DNA of 64,000 bases from an uncultured Pelagibacteraceae bacterium. Lineage in GTDB: Bacteria; Pseudomonadota; Alphaproteobacteria; Pelagibacterales; Pelagibacteraceae. A program made the translations under genes and the position numbers. Positions 38,680-48,363 of this stretch are shown piece by piece. Positions within the stretch are counted from its first letter, which is position 1, and each line of letters opens with the position of its first letter. The notes beneath the pieces were generated by a model. It was given only the letters and a program-made list of their open reading frames with translations. It was not told the origin of the DNA and ran no database searches. Location of the stretch: positions 208,649-272,648 of the forward strand of contig CACHUN010000002.1 in assembly GCA_902583075.1 (NCBI GenBank), given 5' to 3'.

Positions 38680-38912
38680 CAACAGCCACAAGTTTTCTTT
38701 GGCTCACTTTTTTCTGCTTTTAATAATTTTTCTTCAGCTTTAGCTATTTCTTGCTCTCTTGCACTTTCTTCTAAAGCAGTTTTTTCTTGCAAAAGTTTGT
38801 TTTCAAAATGTGCATAAAGAGAGTTAAAGCCTAACTTAGAAGCTTTTTTTTCTTCGTAGTTTCTTCTTCCCTTTAAATTTTCAATTAATTCTAATATTTG
38901 TGGGTTTTGCAT
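38676..38912 (-). CDS. Small conserved protein with C-terminal CGCC tail
   Basis: 78 aa, charged/coiled, ends KKTCGCC. Confidence 0.6.
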   Translation of the reverse strand: MQNPQILELIENLKGRRNYEEKKASKLGFNSLYAHFENKLLQEKTALEESAREQEIAKAEEKLLKAEKSEPKKTCGCC

Positions 38913-38953
38913 ATTATTTTTATCTCATAAAGTAAAAAAATTTCAATTATAAT

Positions 38954-40096
38954 TTATTCAAGGTTTTCTACTATTTTAGGAATATATTTTTTAAAGTTAA
39001 AAAAACCTTTATTACAAAACTTCCATGATTTTTGATCTAACTTTCTATAAAGAAACTCAATATTTTTAAGCAAGTTTTGATTTATGTAATCTAAATTTTC
39101 TCCAACAGTTGGATAAAGGCAGTAACAACTTTCTAAGTTTTTAATTTCGTTTATATCAATAATCTCACAATTAATTGATTTTTCCTCTAACCTTTTCTTT
39201 TGCTCCTCAATTAAACTAAACTTAAAATTCACCACATTTTCACTGAGTTTAATATTTCTATTTTCATTTTTATTATCAATAAGAAGAATTTTTTTGAATT
39301 TTTGAATTGCAAAGTCAGTGATTTCAAATGCCAAGTTATTTTCAAAAACTAGTAAATTTTTCTCTTCAATATTTATTGGATTTTCAAAAGTTTTATGAAG
39401 AATAGTATAATTTTTATCATTTATTATTGGGGGTGCATTTTCGTTAAGTCTAATACTTTCAAATCTATTATTTGTAAATTTTTTAATATTCCATTCACTT
39501 GCAAGATAATGTTTCCCTTGAGTTTGAATACCTGCAACCCAACGCCAGCCCAAGGTATTTGATGCAGTATCACCATCGTATAAGTGTTGCATAAAAAATT
39601 CAGCACCAAGTTGCCAAGGTAAGTCTAGTGTAAATATCCAGATACTCGCAAACCACATTCTGGTATGATTATGCAAATAATTATAAGTCTTTAATTCATT
39701 TACCCATTCATTGAAGCATTCAATTTCAGTATTACCGTCAATGGCATTTAAGTAATTTTTATTATCTTTAAATTCTTCTTTAATTCTTTTCAAATCTATT
39801 AAGTAGTCATCCCAAACTCCTGATCTCAGTTCCAACCAACCTTTCCAATATGTCCGCCACAAAACTTCTTGAATAAATTTTTCATTTTTTGAAAAGGAAA
39901 ATCTTTCCAGCGATTTACTAATCACTTCTTTTTCATTAATCACCCCATGTGTAATATATGGTGATAAGCAAGATGTATTAGATCGTTTATCAGGACCAAA
40001 ATCAAAATTTCTTAATTTTGAATATTCTCCTAGATTATTTGTAATAAAATTATTTAAGTTCTCAATAGCCGAAGCTCTTGTAGTTTTAAATTCCAT
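38954..40096 (-). CDS. Photolyase/cryptochrome-like FAD-binding domain protein with C-terminal (not N-terminal) alpha/beta-like region
   Basis: FIQEVLWRTYWKGWLELRSG, NYLHNHTRMWFASIWIFTLDLPWQLGAEFFMQHLYDGDTASNTLGWRWVAGIQTQGKHYLA photolyase FAD-domain motifs start near the N-terminus. Confidence 0.85.
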   Translation of the reverse strand: MEFKTTRASAIENLNNFITNNLGEYSKLRNFDFGPDKRSNTSCLSPYITHGVINEKEVISKSLERFSFSKNEKFIQEVLWRTYWKGWLELRSGVWDDYLIDLKRIKEEFKDNKNYLNAIDGNTEIECFNEWVNELKTYNYLHNHTRMWFASIWIFTLDLPWQLGAEFFMQHLYDGDTASNTLGWRWVAGIQTQGKHYLASEWNIKKFTNNRFESIRLNENAPPIINDKNYTILHKTFENPINIEEKNLLVFENNLAFEITDFAIQKFKKILLIDNKNENRNIKLSENVVNFKFSLIEEQKKRLEEKSINCEIIDINEIKNLESCYCLYPTVGENLDYINQNLLKNIEFLYRKLDQKSWKFCNKGFFNFKKYIPKIVENLE

Positions 40097-40101
40097 TTTT
40101 T

Positions 40102-41286
40102 TTATCTTAATTTTTTTTTATGAAAGTTAATAAATCTTTCTACATTTGATTTATTAAAAGTTTTATTTTCCTCAAAAGAAACTTTTTTCATTGAATAAGC
40201 ATTACTTGAAGTTTGTCTTGATTGAATTGTAATATTTCCTTTATAAAGTTTGAGTTTTACTGATCCATTTACTTTATTTTTCTTCAAATCAATAATCCTT
40301 TGTAGTTTAAATCTTTCTTTTGAATACCAATAACCATTATAAACAAGCTCTGCATATCTTGGCATAACCTCATCTTTTTTATGCATTGTATCTTTATCTA
40401 GAGTTACAGATTCAATAGCTCTGTGAGCCACAAGCAATAATGTTCCTCCTGGAGTTTCGTAAACTCCTCTTGATTTTATTCCAATAAATCTATTCTCGAC
40501 TAAATCCACTCTTCCTACTCCATTTTTCCCTGCTAATTGATTAAGTTTATCCAAAACATTTGCAGGAGATAATTTTTTTCCATTTAAACCTATAGGGTCA
40601 CCATTTTTGTAATTAATAGTGATAAAGCTTGGTTTATTTGGAGCCTTTTCAGGAGAAGTTGTTCTTTGAAAAATAAATTCAGGTGCAGAATTTTTAGGAT
40701 TTTCTAAAACTTTTCCCTCTGTTGAAGTATGAAATAAATTATCATCAACTGAGAAAGGTGGTGCACCTTTTTTATCCTTAGGGATTGGTATTCCATATTT
40801 TTTTGCATAATTAATTAGATCTGTTCTTGATTTTAATTTCCAAATCCTCCAAGGAGCAATTATTTCAATTTTAGGACCAAAGTAATGATATCCCAATTCA
40901 AATCTTACTTGATCATTTCCTTTTCCTGTCGAACCATGTGAGACAGCATAAGCATTAAATTTTTTAGCTACTCTAATTTGATCTTTTGCAATCAGTGGTC
41001 TTGCTATGGATGTACCTAATAAATAAACACCCTCATAGAGAGCATGACCTCTTATCATTGGGTAGACATAATCTTTAACAAAAATATTTTTTAGATCTTG
41101 GATAATAATTTTTTTTACACCTAATTTTTTTGCATTCTTTATTATTTTTTTTCTGTCCATTTCCTGCCCAACATCAGCAGTATAAGCAATTACCTCAGCA
41201 TCATAATTTTCTTGAAGCCATTTAAGAATTATAGACGTATCCAAACCACCTGAATAGGCGAGTACAATCTTCTTTTGTTTTTTCAT
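40102..41286 (-). CDS. argG: Argininosuccinate synthase
   Basis: KKIVLAYSGGLDTSIILKWLQENYDAEVIAYTADVGQ, SHGSTGKGNDQVRFELG. Confidence 0.97.
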   Translation of the reverse strand: MKKQKKIVLAYSGGLDTSIILKWLQENYDAEVIAYTADVGQEMDRKKIIKNAKKLGVKKIIIQDLKNIFVKDYVYPMIRGHALYEGVYLLGTSIARPLIAKDQIRVAKKFNAYAVSHGSTGKGNDQVRFELGYHYFGPKIEIIAPWRIWKLKSRTDLINYAKKYGIPIPKDKKGAPPFSVDDNLFHTSTEGKVLENPKNSAPEFIFQRTTSPEKAPNKPSFITINYKNGDPIGLNGKKLSPANVLDKLNQLAGKNGVGRVDLVENRFIGIKSRGVYETPGGTLLLVAHRAIESVTLDKDTMHKKDEVMPRYAELVYNGYWYSKERFKLQRIIDLKKNKVNGSVKLKLYKGNITIQSRQTSSNAYSMKKVSFEENKTFNKSNVERFINFHKKKLR

Positions 41287-41799
41287 TTAAGTGCAGCTTT
41301 TTTTTGCAGCGTTATAAGCTTTGGTAAATCCCATTAATGAATAGTCATCTGTAGTTCTTGTGCCACTTTGTTTGTAGGCTGTTATCATTAATCTAGATGC
41401 CTTTTTCATTCTTTTAATTATTTTTTGTTCTGTTTTTCCACTAGAAATCCACGCAAATTTATTTTGTGGTAAATCAAATTCAAATTTAGATTTACCTGAT
41501 GTAGCTAAAATTGCGTTTTGAGGATTAAAATCGTAACCAGATGTTATGCTCACTTCATCTGAAATTTTGTCTTCAGGTCTAAATGAAACAAACAATCTAG
41601 CTTCTCTATTACTTGCTTTAGGAGATTGTCTTACTGGAACTGAATAAGCAAAACAGATTTTTCCAGTTTCATTAAAAACTGCAACTGCATTCCAATCTTT
41701 GAATGTACCTAATTTTGTTAAATCTTCAGACTGAGCAAAGGTTATTGAAAATACAGATAATATTAGTGTTTTTACAAATAATTTTTTAACTATGGACAT
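41287..41799 (-). CDS. Invasion-associated locus B (IalB)-like periplasmic protein
   Basis: Signal peptide; KDWNAVAVFNETGKICFAYSVPVRQSPKA. Confidence 0.75.
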   Translation of the reverse strand: MSIVKKLFVKTLILSVFSITFAQSEDLTKLGTFKDWNAVAVFNETGKICFAYSVPVRQSPKASNREARLFVSFRPEDKISDEVSITSGYDFNPQNAILATSGKSKFEFDLPQNKFAWISSGKTEQKIIKRMKKASRLMITAYKQSGTRTTDDYSLMGFTKAYNAAKKSCT

Positions 41800-42824
41800 G
41801 GATTTGGATATTTTTTTTGTACATTATTTATTTCTTTTATTACGTCACTATCAAGATTCACTTTTACACTTTCTACGTTAGTTTTCAACTGCTCCATAGT
41901 TGTTGCTCCAATAATTACACTAGTCATAAAGTCTTGAACTTCACAGAATTTTATAGACATTTGACTCATATCCAGATCAAACTTTTGACTAATTTTGTAA
42001 TATTCCTCAACAGCCTCTTCCATATTTGGTTTTCTATACCTTGTCCAAAAATCAAAATCTCTTTCCATCCTTGATCCTTTTGGAAATTGTTTATTTCTAT
42101 ATTTGCCTGTTAAATAACCACTGGCTAAAGGTGAATATGATAAACACCCTATATTTTCTCTGATAGATACCTCTGCTAAACCAACTTCATAAGACCTATT
42201 TAATAAACTGTATGGATTTTGAATTGACATCATTCTTGGTAAATCTTTATCTCGAGAAAGTTGAAGATAATTCATAACTCCCCATGGGGTTTCATTTGAC
42301 AAACCAACATACCTAATTTTGCCTTCCTTAATAAATTTTTTCAAATTTTCCAAAACATCTTCAAATTTATTCCAGTCATTTTCTTTGTGTTGATAGCCCA
42401 ATCTTCCAAAGTTATTTACGTTTCTTTCAGGCCAATGTAATTGATAAAGATCAATATAATCAGTTTTTAATCTCTTTAGACTTCCATGAAGAGCATCGTC
42501 TAAGTTTTTACCTGTAAAACTATTTTCCCCATTTCTCATATATTTTCTACTAGGACCACCCACTTTTGACGCGAGTATTACGTCTTTTCTTTTTTTTGTT
42601 TTTTCAAACCAATTTCCAATTATAGTCTCTGTATGACCATATGTTTCAGCTTTTGGTGGAACTGCATAAAGTTCAGCTGTATCCCAAAAATTTACTCCAT
42701 TATTTAGCGAGTAATCCATTTGTTCAAATGCCTCATTTTGGGTATTTTGTTCACCCCAAGTCATTGTCCCAAGACAAATTGTACTTACATTTAGCTCAGT
42801 ATTTCCTAGTTTTTTATAATTCAT
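41790..42824 (-). CDS. Aldo/keto reductase (Tas-like)
   Basis: KLGNTELNVSTICLGTMTWGEQNTQNEAFEQMDYSLNNGVNFWDTAELYAVPP, DYIDLYQLHWPER. Confidence 0.93.
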   Translation of the reverse strand: MNYKKLGNTELNVSTICLGTMTWGEQNTQNEAFEQMDYSLNNGVNFWDTAELYAVPPKAETYGHTETIIGNWFEKTKKRKDVILASKVGGPSRKYMRNGENSFTGKNLDDALHGSLKRLKTDYIDLYQLHWPERNVNNFGRLGYQHKENDWNKFEDVLENLKKFIKEGKIRYVGLSNETPWGVMNYLQLSRDKDLPRMMSIQNPYSLLNRSYEVGLAEVSIRENIGCLSYSPLASGYLTGKYRNKQFPKGSRMERDFDFWTRYRKPNMEEAVEEYYKISQKFDLDMSQMSIKFCEVQDFMTSVIIGATTMEQLKTNVESVKVNLDSDVIKEINNVQKKYPNPCP

Positions 42825-42859
42825 AATTTATGTAGTATTTGTTACATTTATTTTGACGA

Positions 42860-42888
42860 CTTGAAAATCTTAAAAAAAAATCTTATAT
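42860..42888 (+). promoter_or_regulatory. Promoter-like element: CTTGAA-N16-CTTATAT (RpoH-like), or TTGAAA-N17-TATATA (sigma70-like)
   Basis: cttgaaaatcttaaaaaaaaatcttatataaataatATG upstream of the BI-1 gene. Confidence 0.45.
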
Positions 42889-42895
42889 AAATAAT

Positions 42896-43654
42896 ATGGA
42901 TTTCAATAAAGATAATATTTTAAATAAAGCAACAACAGCTAAGCAAACTGTTGTTATGGATGAAGGCTTAAGAGCCTACATGCTTAAAGTTTATAACTAT
43001 ATGGCAACTGGTGTCTTGCTTACTGGAATAATAGCACTTTTATCATTTAAAATGTCTGTTGTAACAGATCCAAACGGAGCAATAGTTGGCTTAACAGAAT
43101 TTGGGAATGCAATTTATTTATCAGGTTTAAAATGGATTGTAATGTTAGCCCCATTAGGAATTGTGTTTTACATGAGTTTTGGAATTAATAAAATGAGTGC
43201 TTCAAAAGCTCAAACAACTTTTTGGGTATTTGCTGCATTAATGGGATTATCTCTTTCATCAATATTACTTGTTTACACAGGTTTAAGTGTAACAAGAGTA
43301 TTCTTTATTTCTTCAGCAACATTTGGTGCAATGAGTATCTATGGTTACACAACAAAAAGAGATTTAACCAAGATGGGTTCTTTTTTAATGATGGGTTTAA
43401 TAGGAATTATAATTGCATCAGTGGTGAATATATTCTTAAAATCATCAATGATGTATTTTGCAATATCAATAATCGGAGTTTTAGTATTTGTTGGCTTAAC
43501 GGCATACGATACACAAAAAATTAAAAACATGTATGCTGCCTCTGATAGTGGTGAGTTAATGGGTAAAAAAGCTGTTATGGGAGCATTAACTTTATATTTA
43601 GACTTTATAAATTTATTTATAATGCTTTTAAGATTATTTGGTCAAAGAAGATAA
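42896..43654 (+). CDS. Bax inhibitor-1/YccA family membrane protein
   Basis: Seven TM helices; FGMSIYGYTTKRDLTKMGSFLMMGLIGIIIASVVNIF, GLTAYDTQKIKNMY. Confidence 0.93.
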   Translation: MDFNKDNILNKATTAKQTVVMDEGLRAYMLKVYNYMATGVLLTGIIALLSFKMSVVTDPNGAIVGLTEFGNAIYLSGLKWIVMLAPLGIVFYMSFGINKMSASKAQTTFWVFAALMGLSLSSILLVYTGLSVTRVFFISSATFGAMSIYGYTTKRDLTKMGSFLMMGLIGIIIASVVNIFLKSSMMYFAISIIGVLVFVGLTAYDTQKIKNMYAASDSGELMGKKAVMGALTLYLDFINLFIMLLRLFGQRR

Positions 43655-43657
43655 AAA

Positions 43658-43996
43658 TTAAATTTTTTTCCAATCAACTTTATTCAACAGTATCTTAAGA
43701 TCATATGAATTTTTTAGTATCTTACCATTAGTATCTGTAATTAAATATTTAAGATTTTTATTTGAAGGCTTAAAGTTTTTACAAATTTTATATATAGCTT
43801 TTTCAGCTGCGTTTTTAAAAACACTAAAACTTACCTGCTTTCCCGAAATAGAAAGACCATAGTCTTTCCAATTGCCCGAGGAAACCATTTTTGCATAAAG
43901 ATCTAAAATAATTTTTAATTCAGTTCTCTCAAAAAAAAGTTTTTTATCTTCATCTTTATTCGTATTATTTACTACTAATTTTAAATTTCTATTCAT
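43658..43996 (-). CDS. DUF2794 family protein
   Basis: FFERTELKIILDLYAKMVSSGNWKDYGLSISGKQVSFSVFKNAAEKAIYKICK. Confidence 0.78.
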   Translation of the reverse strand: MNRNLKLVVNNTNKDEDKKLFFERTELKIILDLYAKMVSSGNWKDYGLSISGKQVSFSVFKNAAEKAIYKICKNFKPSNKNLKYLITDTNGKILKNSYDLKILLNKVDWKKI

Positions 43997-44573
43997 TCAA
44001 TTTGTGTTTATTTATTAAACCTATTTGAAAAGCTGTAAAAATAAAGGTTATTGGCAACATTCCCCAAACTTTAAAGTTAACCCAAAATTCTTCTGATTGT
44101 GTTCTCCAAATTATTTCATTTAAAATTGCTAATCCAAAAAAGAAGTACGTCCATCTTTTATTTAAAATCTCCCATCCTTCATCACTTAAGGGCATAGATT
44201 TTCCAAGTAATTTTTTTAAAACTGGTTCATTTGTAAAGTATTTGCCAAACATTAATGCAAGACCAAACAAAATATTTATTATCGTTGGCTTCATGTAAAT
44301 AAATATAGGATCATCAAAATAAATTGTTAAACCACCAAATAATGTAATCAATATTCCGCTTATTAATGGTACTTTTGGAATTGTTTTTTCAACAATCCAC
44401 ATAACTAAAACCGCAATTATTGTTGCAACTATAAGTGGAGGTATTGCAACAATTAAATTTTTATCATTGTTATAATAAAAATAAAAAAATATTACCAAAG
44501 GCCCTAAATCAGTAACAAATTTTAAAACAGATTTATTCACTGCTACATAATAGCAGAATAATAAAACATTCAC
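43989..44573 (-). CDS. ispZ: Intracellular septation protein A family
   Basis: VLKFVTDLGPLVIFFYFYYNNDKN...GWEILNKRWTYFFFGLAILNEIIWRTQSEEFWVNFKVWGMLPITFIFTAFQ. Confidence 0.9.
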   Translation of the reverse strand: MNVLLFCYYVAVNKSVLKFVTDLGPLVIFFYFYYNNDKNLIVAIPPLIVATIIAVLVMWIVEKTIPKVPLISGILITLFGGLTIYFDDPIFIYMKPTIINILFGLALMFGKYFTNEPVLKKLLGKSMPLSDEGWEILNKRWTYFFFGLAILNEIIWRTQSEEFWVNFKVWGMLPITFIFTAFQIGLINKHKLNE

Positions 44574-44582
44574 ATTTTTTTT

Positions 44583-44611
44583 ATTGATTTTTAATTTTAA
44601 ATATCCATATT
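44583..44611 (+). promoter_or_regulatory. Putative heat-shock-like promoter of hspQ: aTTGAt-N16-CCATATT
   Basis: attgat 44583-44588, ccatatt 44605-44611, then 6 nt to GTG 44618. Confidence 0.4.
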
Positions 44612-44617
44612 TAGTTT

Positions 44618-44938
44618 GTGAGTATTCAAAAAGGAAAATTTTCTATCGGAGACGTTGTAAAACATAAGCACTTCGACTTTAGAGGTGTAATTTATGATGT
44701 TGATTTCGAATTTAATAATTCTGAGGAATGGTATCAATCCATACCAAAAAATGTAAGACCTAGAAAAGACCAACCATTCTATCATTTGTTAGCTGAAAAT
44801 GACGAAATCACTTACGAAGCATACGTTTCTGAGCAAAATTTATTAGTAGATGACTCTGATGAACCAATTAAACACCCTCTAATCAACGAGATATTCTCAG
44901 GAAAAAAAGGCTCCGGTTACTTTAAGCCTTCTAATTAA
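44618..44938 (+). CDS. hspQ: Heat shock protein HspQ
   Basis: GKFSIGDVVKHKHFDFRGVIYDVDFEFNNSEEWY...QPFYHLLAEN. Confidence 0.93.
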   Translation: MSIQKGKFSIGDVVKHKHFDFRGVIYDVDFEFNNSEEWYQSIPKNVRPRKDQPFYHLLAENDEITYEAYVSEQNLLVDDSDEPIKHPLINEIFSGKKGSGYFKPSN

Positions 44939-45005
44939 GTTGATTTACATTATTTAAACACATTTCGTGCAAACCTTCGTCATAGATTATGTCTAGGATA
45001 AATTA

Positions 45006-45070
45006 TATTTTGACCAAGGATGCTATAATCCCCATTTATTTTATCTCCCTCTGTGTTCTTGGTCAGAATA
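45006..45070. other. Intergenic long-stem inverted repeat upstream of the ccm operon
   Basis: tatttTGACCAAG (45006-45018) can pair with CTTGGTCAgaata (45058-45070), about 13 bp with one G-U; 39-nt loop contains TGCTATAAT. Confidence 0.6.
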
Positions 45071-45120
45071 ACCTACCAGAAAAATTTTCATAATTTAAAT
45101 TTGTGTTATAGATAACAAAA

Positions 45121-45828
45121 ATGTTTAATTATTTAAAACCAAACAACTTATTAAAAATAATAAATAAAACACAAAAGTTTGTATTTATTATTTTTTTAGT
45201 AATTATAAGCATTGGCCTTGTTGAGGCATTAATACTTTCTCCTGAAGACTATAAACAAAGCGATTCAGTTAGAATTATGTATGTCCATGTCCCAGCAGCT
45301 TGGATTTCTCTTGGAATTTTTTCTTTAATTGCTGTTTTGTCATTTGGTATTTTAGTTTTTAAAAATAAGAATCTTTCTTTAATAACAAAAAGCTTAGCAC
45401 CATCTGGTTTTGTCTTTAATGTTATTGCTTTGGTTACAGGATCCATCTGGGGTAAACCTACTTGGGGAACCTGGTGGGCATGGGATGCAAGAATAACATC
45501 AATGTTATTACTTGCTTTTTTCTATTTGATGTTTCTTCTAAGTTGGAGGGTAACTGACAATGAGGAAAAAGCTGTAAAGATTAGTTCGTACATAGCAATA
45601 ATAGGTTTAATAAATGTCCCTATAATCAAATTTTCTGTTGAATGGTGGTCAACATTGCACCAACCCTCCTCAGTAAATATTTTTACAGAGTCTTCTATTC
45701 ATACATCCATGTTGTTACCTTTAGGTATAATGACTGCGGCATTTGCACTTTTTTCACTTTTGATATTTTTGATGAAATATAATACAGAACTGATAAAAAT
45801 AAAAAATAAAGGATTAGATAGATTATGA
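45121..45828 (+). CDS. ccmC: Heme exporter CcmC
   Basis: IMYVHVPAAWISLG, GSIWGKPTWGTWWAWDARITSMLLL, EWWSTLHQPSS. Confidence 0.96.
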   Translation: MFNYLKPNNLLKIINKTQKFVFIIFLVIISIGLVEALILSPEDYKQSDSVRIMYVHVPAAWISLGIFSLIAVLSFGILVFKNKNLSLITKSLAPSGFVFNVIALVTGSIWGKPTWGTWWAWDARITSMLLLAFFYLMFLLSWRVTDNEEKAVKISSYIAIIGLINVPIIKFSVEWWSTLHQPSSVNIFTESSIHTSMLLPLGIMTAAFALFSLLIFLMKYNTELIKIKNKGLDRL

Positions 45829-46058
45829 TCAACGAAGTTTTATACATGAATGGATACGGTCTCTATGTGTGGTCTTCTTTTGCATTTACTCTTTCTTGTT
45901 TCTGTGTTTTATATTTAGTAATCAAACTTCAATTAGTTAAAGAGCAAAAGAAATTTAAAGTTCGCTTTGAAAGTTTAGAGACTGATAAAATTGAAATAGC
46001 AAAAAAACAAGAAACATACAAAGAAATACTAGCTACTTCATCTGCATCTAAAATTTAA
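45825..46058 (+). CDS. ccmD: Heme exporter CcmD
   Basis: Short single-TM protein [19 protein letters not shown] between ccmC and ccmE. Confidence 0.8.
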   Translation: MINEVLYMNGYGLYVWSSFAFTLSCFCVLYLVIKLQLVKEQKKFKVRFESLETDKIEIAKKQETYKEILATSSASKI

Positions 46059-46069
46059 TTTTTATTTTC

Positions 46070-46492
46070 ATGTATGGTAAAAAAGTTAAACTAAGAGCCA
46101 TCTTCATATTATCTATATTCTTTTCATCGGTCTTAATTGTATTTTTAATATTTAAATCACTTGAGGAAAACGTTGTTTATTTTAAATCACCTACTGAAAT
46201 AAAAAATTTAACAGAGTTAACATCAAAAAAAATAAGAGTTGGGGGCATGGTTAAAGAAAAATCAATTAATGTAAATCAGTCAGAAGTTAACTTTGTAATC
46301 ACTGACTTCAAAAATGAACTAATTGTAAATTATAGTGGTTCAGTTCCAAATTTATTTGAAGAAGGAAAAGGAGTTGTAGCTGAAGGTTTTTTAAAAGATC
46401 GTAATTTTTTAACTGCGGTTAAAATATTAGCAAAACATGATGAAAATTATATGCCACCCGAGGTGAAAGAGGCATTAAAAGAGAATAATTAA
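46070..46492 (+). CDS. ccmE: Cytochrome c maturation protein CcmE
   Basis: [41 protein letters not shown] heme-binding motif. Confidence 0.96.
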   Translation: MYGKKVKLRAIFILSIFFSSVLIVFLIFKSLEENVVYFKSPTEIKNLTELTSKKIRVGGMVKEKSINVNQSEVNFVITDFKNELIVNYSGSVPNLFEEGKGVVAEGFLKDRNFLTAVKILAKHDENYMPPEVKEALKENN

Positions 46493-48363
46493 TGCTAAAT
46501 CAAATTGGAAATTATTCACTTTATATTGCATTAATCTCGTCTATTTTGATAATCATTCAGTCTCCAATATTATTAAATCGAAATAATATAAATTTTAGTG
46601 GAAGAATTTTTTCACTAATTTCTATTCAATCATTAATGATTATAATAAGTTTCATTGCTCTTATAATAGCTTTTATAGTCTCAGATTTTAGTAATGAGAC
46701 AGTCTATAATAATTCTCATACTTCTAAACCCTTGTTCTATAAAATTTCAGGAACATGGGGAAACCATGAGGGAAGTTTACTTCTTTGGTTATTAGTATTA
46801 TCAATTTTTTTATTAATTTTTACAATTACTTCGAAAAATCTTTCAAACAAATATAGAATTTTAACTTTATTTTTTCAGGAAATAATAATTTTAGGATTTT
46901 TGTTATTTATTCTTTTTACTTCAAATCCCTTTATCAGTTTATTTCCAATTCCAAACGAGGGAACCGGTTTAAATCCAATACTTCAAGACCCTGCATTAGC
47001 AATTCATCCACCAATATTATACTTAGGATATGTTGGAGCATCTATTATTTTTTCTTCTTCACTTGCAGCCTTAATATCAGGTTCTGTAAATAAAACTTGG
47101 GCCAAGCACATAAAGAATTGGGTTCTAGTTTCATGGATATTTTTATCTATTGGAATTTTATTAGGATCTATTTGGGCTTATTATGAATTAGGATGGGGAG
47201 GTTTTTGGTTTTGGGATCCAGTTGAAAATGTATCCCTTATGCCATGGTTTTGTTTAACAGCTTTATTTCATACTGTTTTAATTTTAGAAAAAAGAGAAAT
47301 GTTTCAGTCTTGGGCAGTAATATTATCAATTACAACTTTTTCATTAAGTATGAGTGGAACATTTCTCGTTAGATCTGGTATTTTAAATTCAATACATACT
47401 TTTGCAAATGATCCATCAAGAGGAGTTTTTATTCTTTGTTTTTTATTTATATTAATTACGTTGTCTGTTTTTATTTATTTTTTTTATCAAAACAAAATCA
47501 AAAACAACTTCTCAAAAACTTATATTGTTAGTAAAGAAGCAGCAGTTCTTGTCAATAACTTGTTCATGATGTTTTTTTTATCAGTTGTCTTAATTGGTAC
47601 AGTTTATCCAATATTTCTAGAAGTATTAAATAATGATAAAATTTCAGTTGGCCCCCCTTTTTATCATAAATTAATTGTACCTTTTATGATCCCTTTTTTA
47701 ATTTTTATGGCAATTGGACCAAATCTTAATTGGATTAAAGATAAAATAAATAAAATTAATCTACAGCAACTTTTATTTTTCATTTTATCAATAATTGTTT
47801 CTTTTATTTTTTTAAAAAGAGTTGGAATTTCCTATTTACTTTCACTCCCACTTTTTATAGCAAGCTTTTTTCTTTTCTTTATTACTATTAAAGATTTTTC
47901 AGTAAAAAAAACAAATTTATCACAAAAAATTTCTCATTTTGGTTTTAGTTTGTTTATTTTAAGTGTTTTAATTAATGGTGTTCTTGCTAAAGAATATTCA
48001 TCTAATATGAAAGTTGGCGATGAAAGAAAATTTTTAAATAAAACAATCAAATTTGAAAGTCTAAAAATTAATGAAAATAAAAATTATCAATCTTTAGAAG
48101 CAAACTTTAAAATTACAGATAAAAATAATTCGATTAATTTAAAACCTGAAGTTAGAGTTTATGATCAGCCACAGACAATAACCAGTGAAGCTGATATTAA
48201 ATCAACACTATATTCAGACAATTTTTTAGTGTTTAATATATTAAAAAATGATGGATTTTATAATGTTAGATATCAAATAAAACCATTTATGATATGGATT
48301 TGGATATCAATAATATTAATTTCCTTTGGAGGAATATTAAGCATTGTAAAAAAAAATGGTTAA
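46492..48363 (+). CDS. ccmF: Cytochrome c heme lyase CcmF
   Basis: GTWGNHEGSLLLWLL, LAIHPPILYLGYVG, GWGGFWFWDPVENVSLMPW. Confidence 0.97.
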   Translation: MLNQIGNYSLYIALISSILIIIQSPILLNRNNINFSGRIFSLISIQSLMIIISFIALIIAFIVSDFSNETVYNNSHTSKPLFYKISGTWGNHEGSLLLWLLVLSIFLLIFTITSKNLSNKYRILTLFFQEIIILGFLLFILFTSNPFISLFPIPNEGTGLNPILQDPALAIHPPILYLGYVGASIIFSSSLAALISGSVNKTWAKHIKNWVLVSWIFLSIGILLGSIWAYYELGWGGFWFWDPVENVSLMPWFCLTALFHTVLILEKREMFQSWAVILSITTFSLSMSGTFLVRSGILNSIHTFANDPSRGVFILCFLFILITLSVFIYFFYQNKIKNNFSKTYIVSKEAAVLVNNLFMMFFLSVVLIGTVYPIFLEVLNNDKISVGPPFYHKLIVPFMIPFLIFMAIGPNLNWIKDKINKINLQQLLFFILSIIVSFIFLKRVGISYLLSLPLFIASFFLFFITIKDFSVKKTNLSQKISHFGFSLFILSVLINGVLAKEYSSNMKVGDERKFLNKTIKFESLKINENKNYQSLEANFKITDKNNSINLKPEVRVYDQPQTITSEADIKSTLYSDNFLVFNILKNDGFYNVRYQIKPFMIWIWISIILISFGGILSIVKKNG

